This document shows positions 5,804 to 6,700 of a stretch of 6,700 nt of DNA, piece after piece (position 1 is the first letter of the stretch; each line of letters starts with the position of its first letter). The notes under the pieces were generated by a model. It was given only the letters and a program-made list of their open reading frames with translations, was not told the origin of the DNA and did no database searches. Position numbers and translations under genes: made by a program. Location: the NCBI GenBank assembly GCA_029268325.1, contig JAJUGC010000121.1, forward strand, positions 1 through 6,700, read 5' to 3'. The DNA is from Gammaproteobacteria bacterium. Its GTDB lineage: Bacteria; Pseudomonadota; Gammaproteobacteria; Pseudomonadales; Oleiphilaceae.

Positions 5804-6700
5804 TTACAACCGCATCAGCCAGGCATCAACCCTGCCCCAAACATAAGCCAACAGCCTCCTGTACCACAGGGGGCGGAACCAGGCTCGTAGATCTTGCTCC
5901 TCACTTTCCGGAAAGCAAGCTTCGAAAAAGCCCCGCACCCGTTGTGCAAACCGGGCATCCAGGACCTCTTGATTCGCCTCCAGGTTCCAGCGCTGGTTCC
6001 AGTGGTCCAGGTTACAGGACCCGATGGATACCCAGTCATCCACCAAGATGATCTTGGCATGGATAAACCGGGGCTGGTATTCATAGAGACGCACCCCATG
6101 ATGCAACAACTGCTTATAGTAGCGCCAAGCGGCAAAACGTACTCCCGGATGATCGGTTTTCGGGCCCGGTAACAACACCCGTACATCCACCCCCCGCTTG
6201 GCCGCCCGTAGGAGCGTGCGCCGTATGCGACGGGAGGGAACAAAATATGGGGTGGCGATCCAGACCTGTCGGGTGGCCTTACGAGTTCGGGAGAGAAACT
6301 CCCGCAAGATCCCCTGGTGAAGATGGCCATTGGCCCAGGCCACCCGCCCCGACATGGTTCCCACAATGGGAGTGTAGAGAGCGGGGAGCTGTAATGGCTT
6401 TTCTGCCGTACGGGACCAGGTTTGGCAAAATAGATCCTGCCATTGACCGATAACCGGACCTTCAATCCGAACCGCCACATCCAGCCAGGCATTGGGGATA
6501 TTCCCTCGCTTTTCTGAAGGATTACGAGCTGCCCAGAACTTATCGGTGATACAAAAACCGCCCACAAAGGCCACGGACTGGTCGATGACGATCAGCTTGC
6601 GATGATCCCGATGGAAGTTGGTCAACCGCTTCAGAAGGCGAATGGGGTTATACCACACCAGTTGGATACCGGGGTGACGCAGACGTGCCCGATCCTCCCC
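5804..6700 (-). CDS. Phospholipase D superfamily protein, cardiolipin synthase type, 5' part cut by the window edge
   Basis: The frame stays open to the right edge of the window and 298 residues are visible; an internal GTG at 6658 is not the real start. Two HKD motifs are present: HRKLIVID (about residues 33-40 of the visible part, codons from 6604) and HAKIILVD (codons from 6061). Each supplies the catalytic His and Lys of the PLD fold. FVGG follows motif 1, and a GSCNLDHWNQRWNLEANQEV segment follows motif 2, as in bacterial cardiolipin synthases and related transferases. These make cardiolipin by joining phosphatidylglycerol with a second phospholipid at the inner membrane. No membrane helix is visible, which resembles the ClsB type more than ClsA, but the missing N-terminus could carry one. 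A phospholipase or other phosphatidyl transferase role remains possible. Roughly the first 100 residues are probably outside the window. Confidence 0.88.
   Translation of the reverse strand, partial: GEDRARLRHPGIQLVWYNPIRLLKRLTNFHRDHRKLIVIDQSVAFVGGFCITDKFWAARNPSEKRGNIPNAWLDVAVRIEGPVIGQWQDLFCQTWSRTAEKPLQLPALYTPIVGTMSGRVAWANGHLHQGILREFLSRTRKATRQVWIATPYFVPSRRIRRTLLRAAKRGVDVRVLLPGPKTDHPGVRFAAWRYYKQLLHHGVRLYEYQPRFIHAKIILVDDWVSIGSCNLDHWNQRWNLEANQEVLDARFAQRVRGFFEACFPESEEQDLRAWFRPLWYRRLLAYVWGRVDAWLMRL

Noticed and set aside
5804..6658. A GTG at 6658 as the true start of the PLD gene
   Set aside because: The frame continues upstream to the window edge with a family-like sequence (HPGIQLVWYNP), and starting at 6658 would leave almost nothing before the first HKD motif.

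Overview
The window looks like chromosomal DNA from a gammaproteobacterium, probably in or near the Pseudomonadales/Oceanospirillales. The main reasons are the divergent rluC/rne pair, a small HAD hydrolase gene directly behind rluC (the order I recall from Pseudomonas), and an RNase E whose catalytic half lines up almost residue for residue with the E. coli enzyme. GC content is moderate to high. No mobile element, phage gene, CRISPR array, tRNA or rRNA is visible. The species cannot be named from this.

Layout, left to right. (1) Minus strand, 1-1257: a two-gene unit read leftward, rluC (23S rRNA pseudouridine synthase) followed at once by a HAD-family hydrolase that runs off the left edge. 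(2) 1258-1907: a 650-nt divergent regulatory region. It carries candidate promoters for both directions and what appears to be the long structured 5' leader of rne, with an AU-rich stretch, two clear hairpins, a possible 31-codon leader ORF and two small hairpins near the start codon. (3) Plus strand, 1908-5036: rne, encoding a full-length 1042-residue RNase E with a large disordered C-terminal scaffold, closed by a textbook intrinsic terminator at 5049-5081. (4) Plus strand, 5184-5744: a UPF0149 (YgfB/YecA-type) protein of unknown role with its own extended -10 promoter candidate. (5) Minus strand, 5804-6700: the C-terminal three quarters or so of a phospholipase D superfamily protein of the cardiolipin synthase type, cut by the right edge and convergent with the UPF0149 gene.

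How the genes relate. RNase E and RluC both act on RNA (decay and processing versus rRNA modification), and their starts share one control region. RNase E probably controls its own mRNA through the leader, as in E. coli. The HAD gene is probably co-transcribed with rluC. The UPF0149 and PLD genes look like independent units. This is mostly ordinary housekeeping sequence, and I see no convincing new multi-gene system. The parts most worth a second look are the rne leader (including its small ORF) and the C-terminal scaffold of RNase E.
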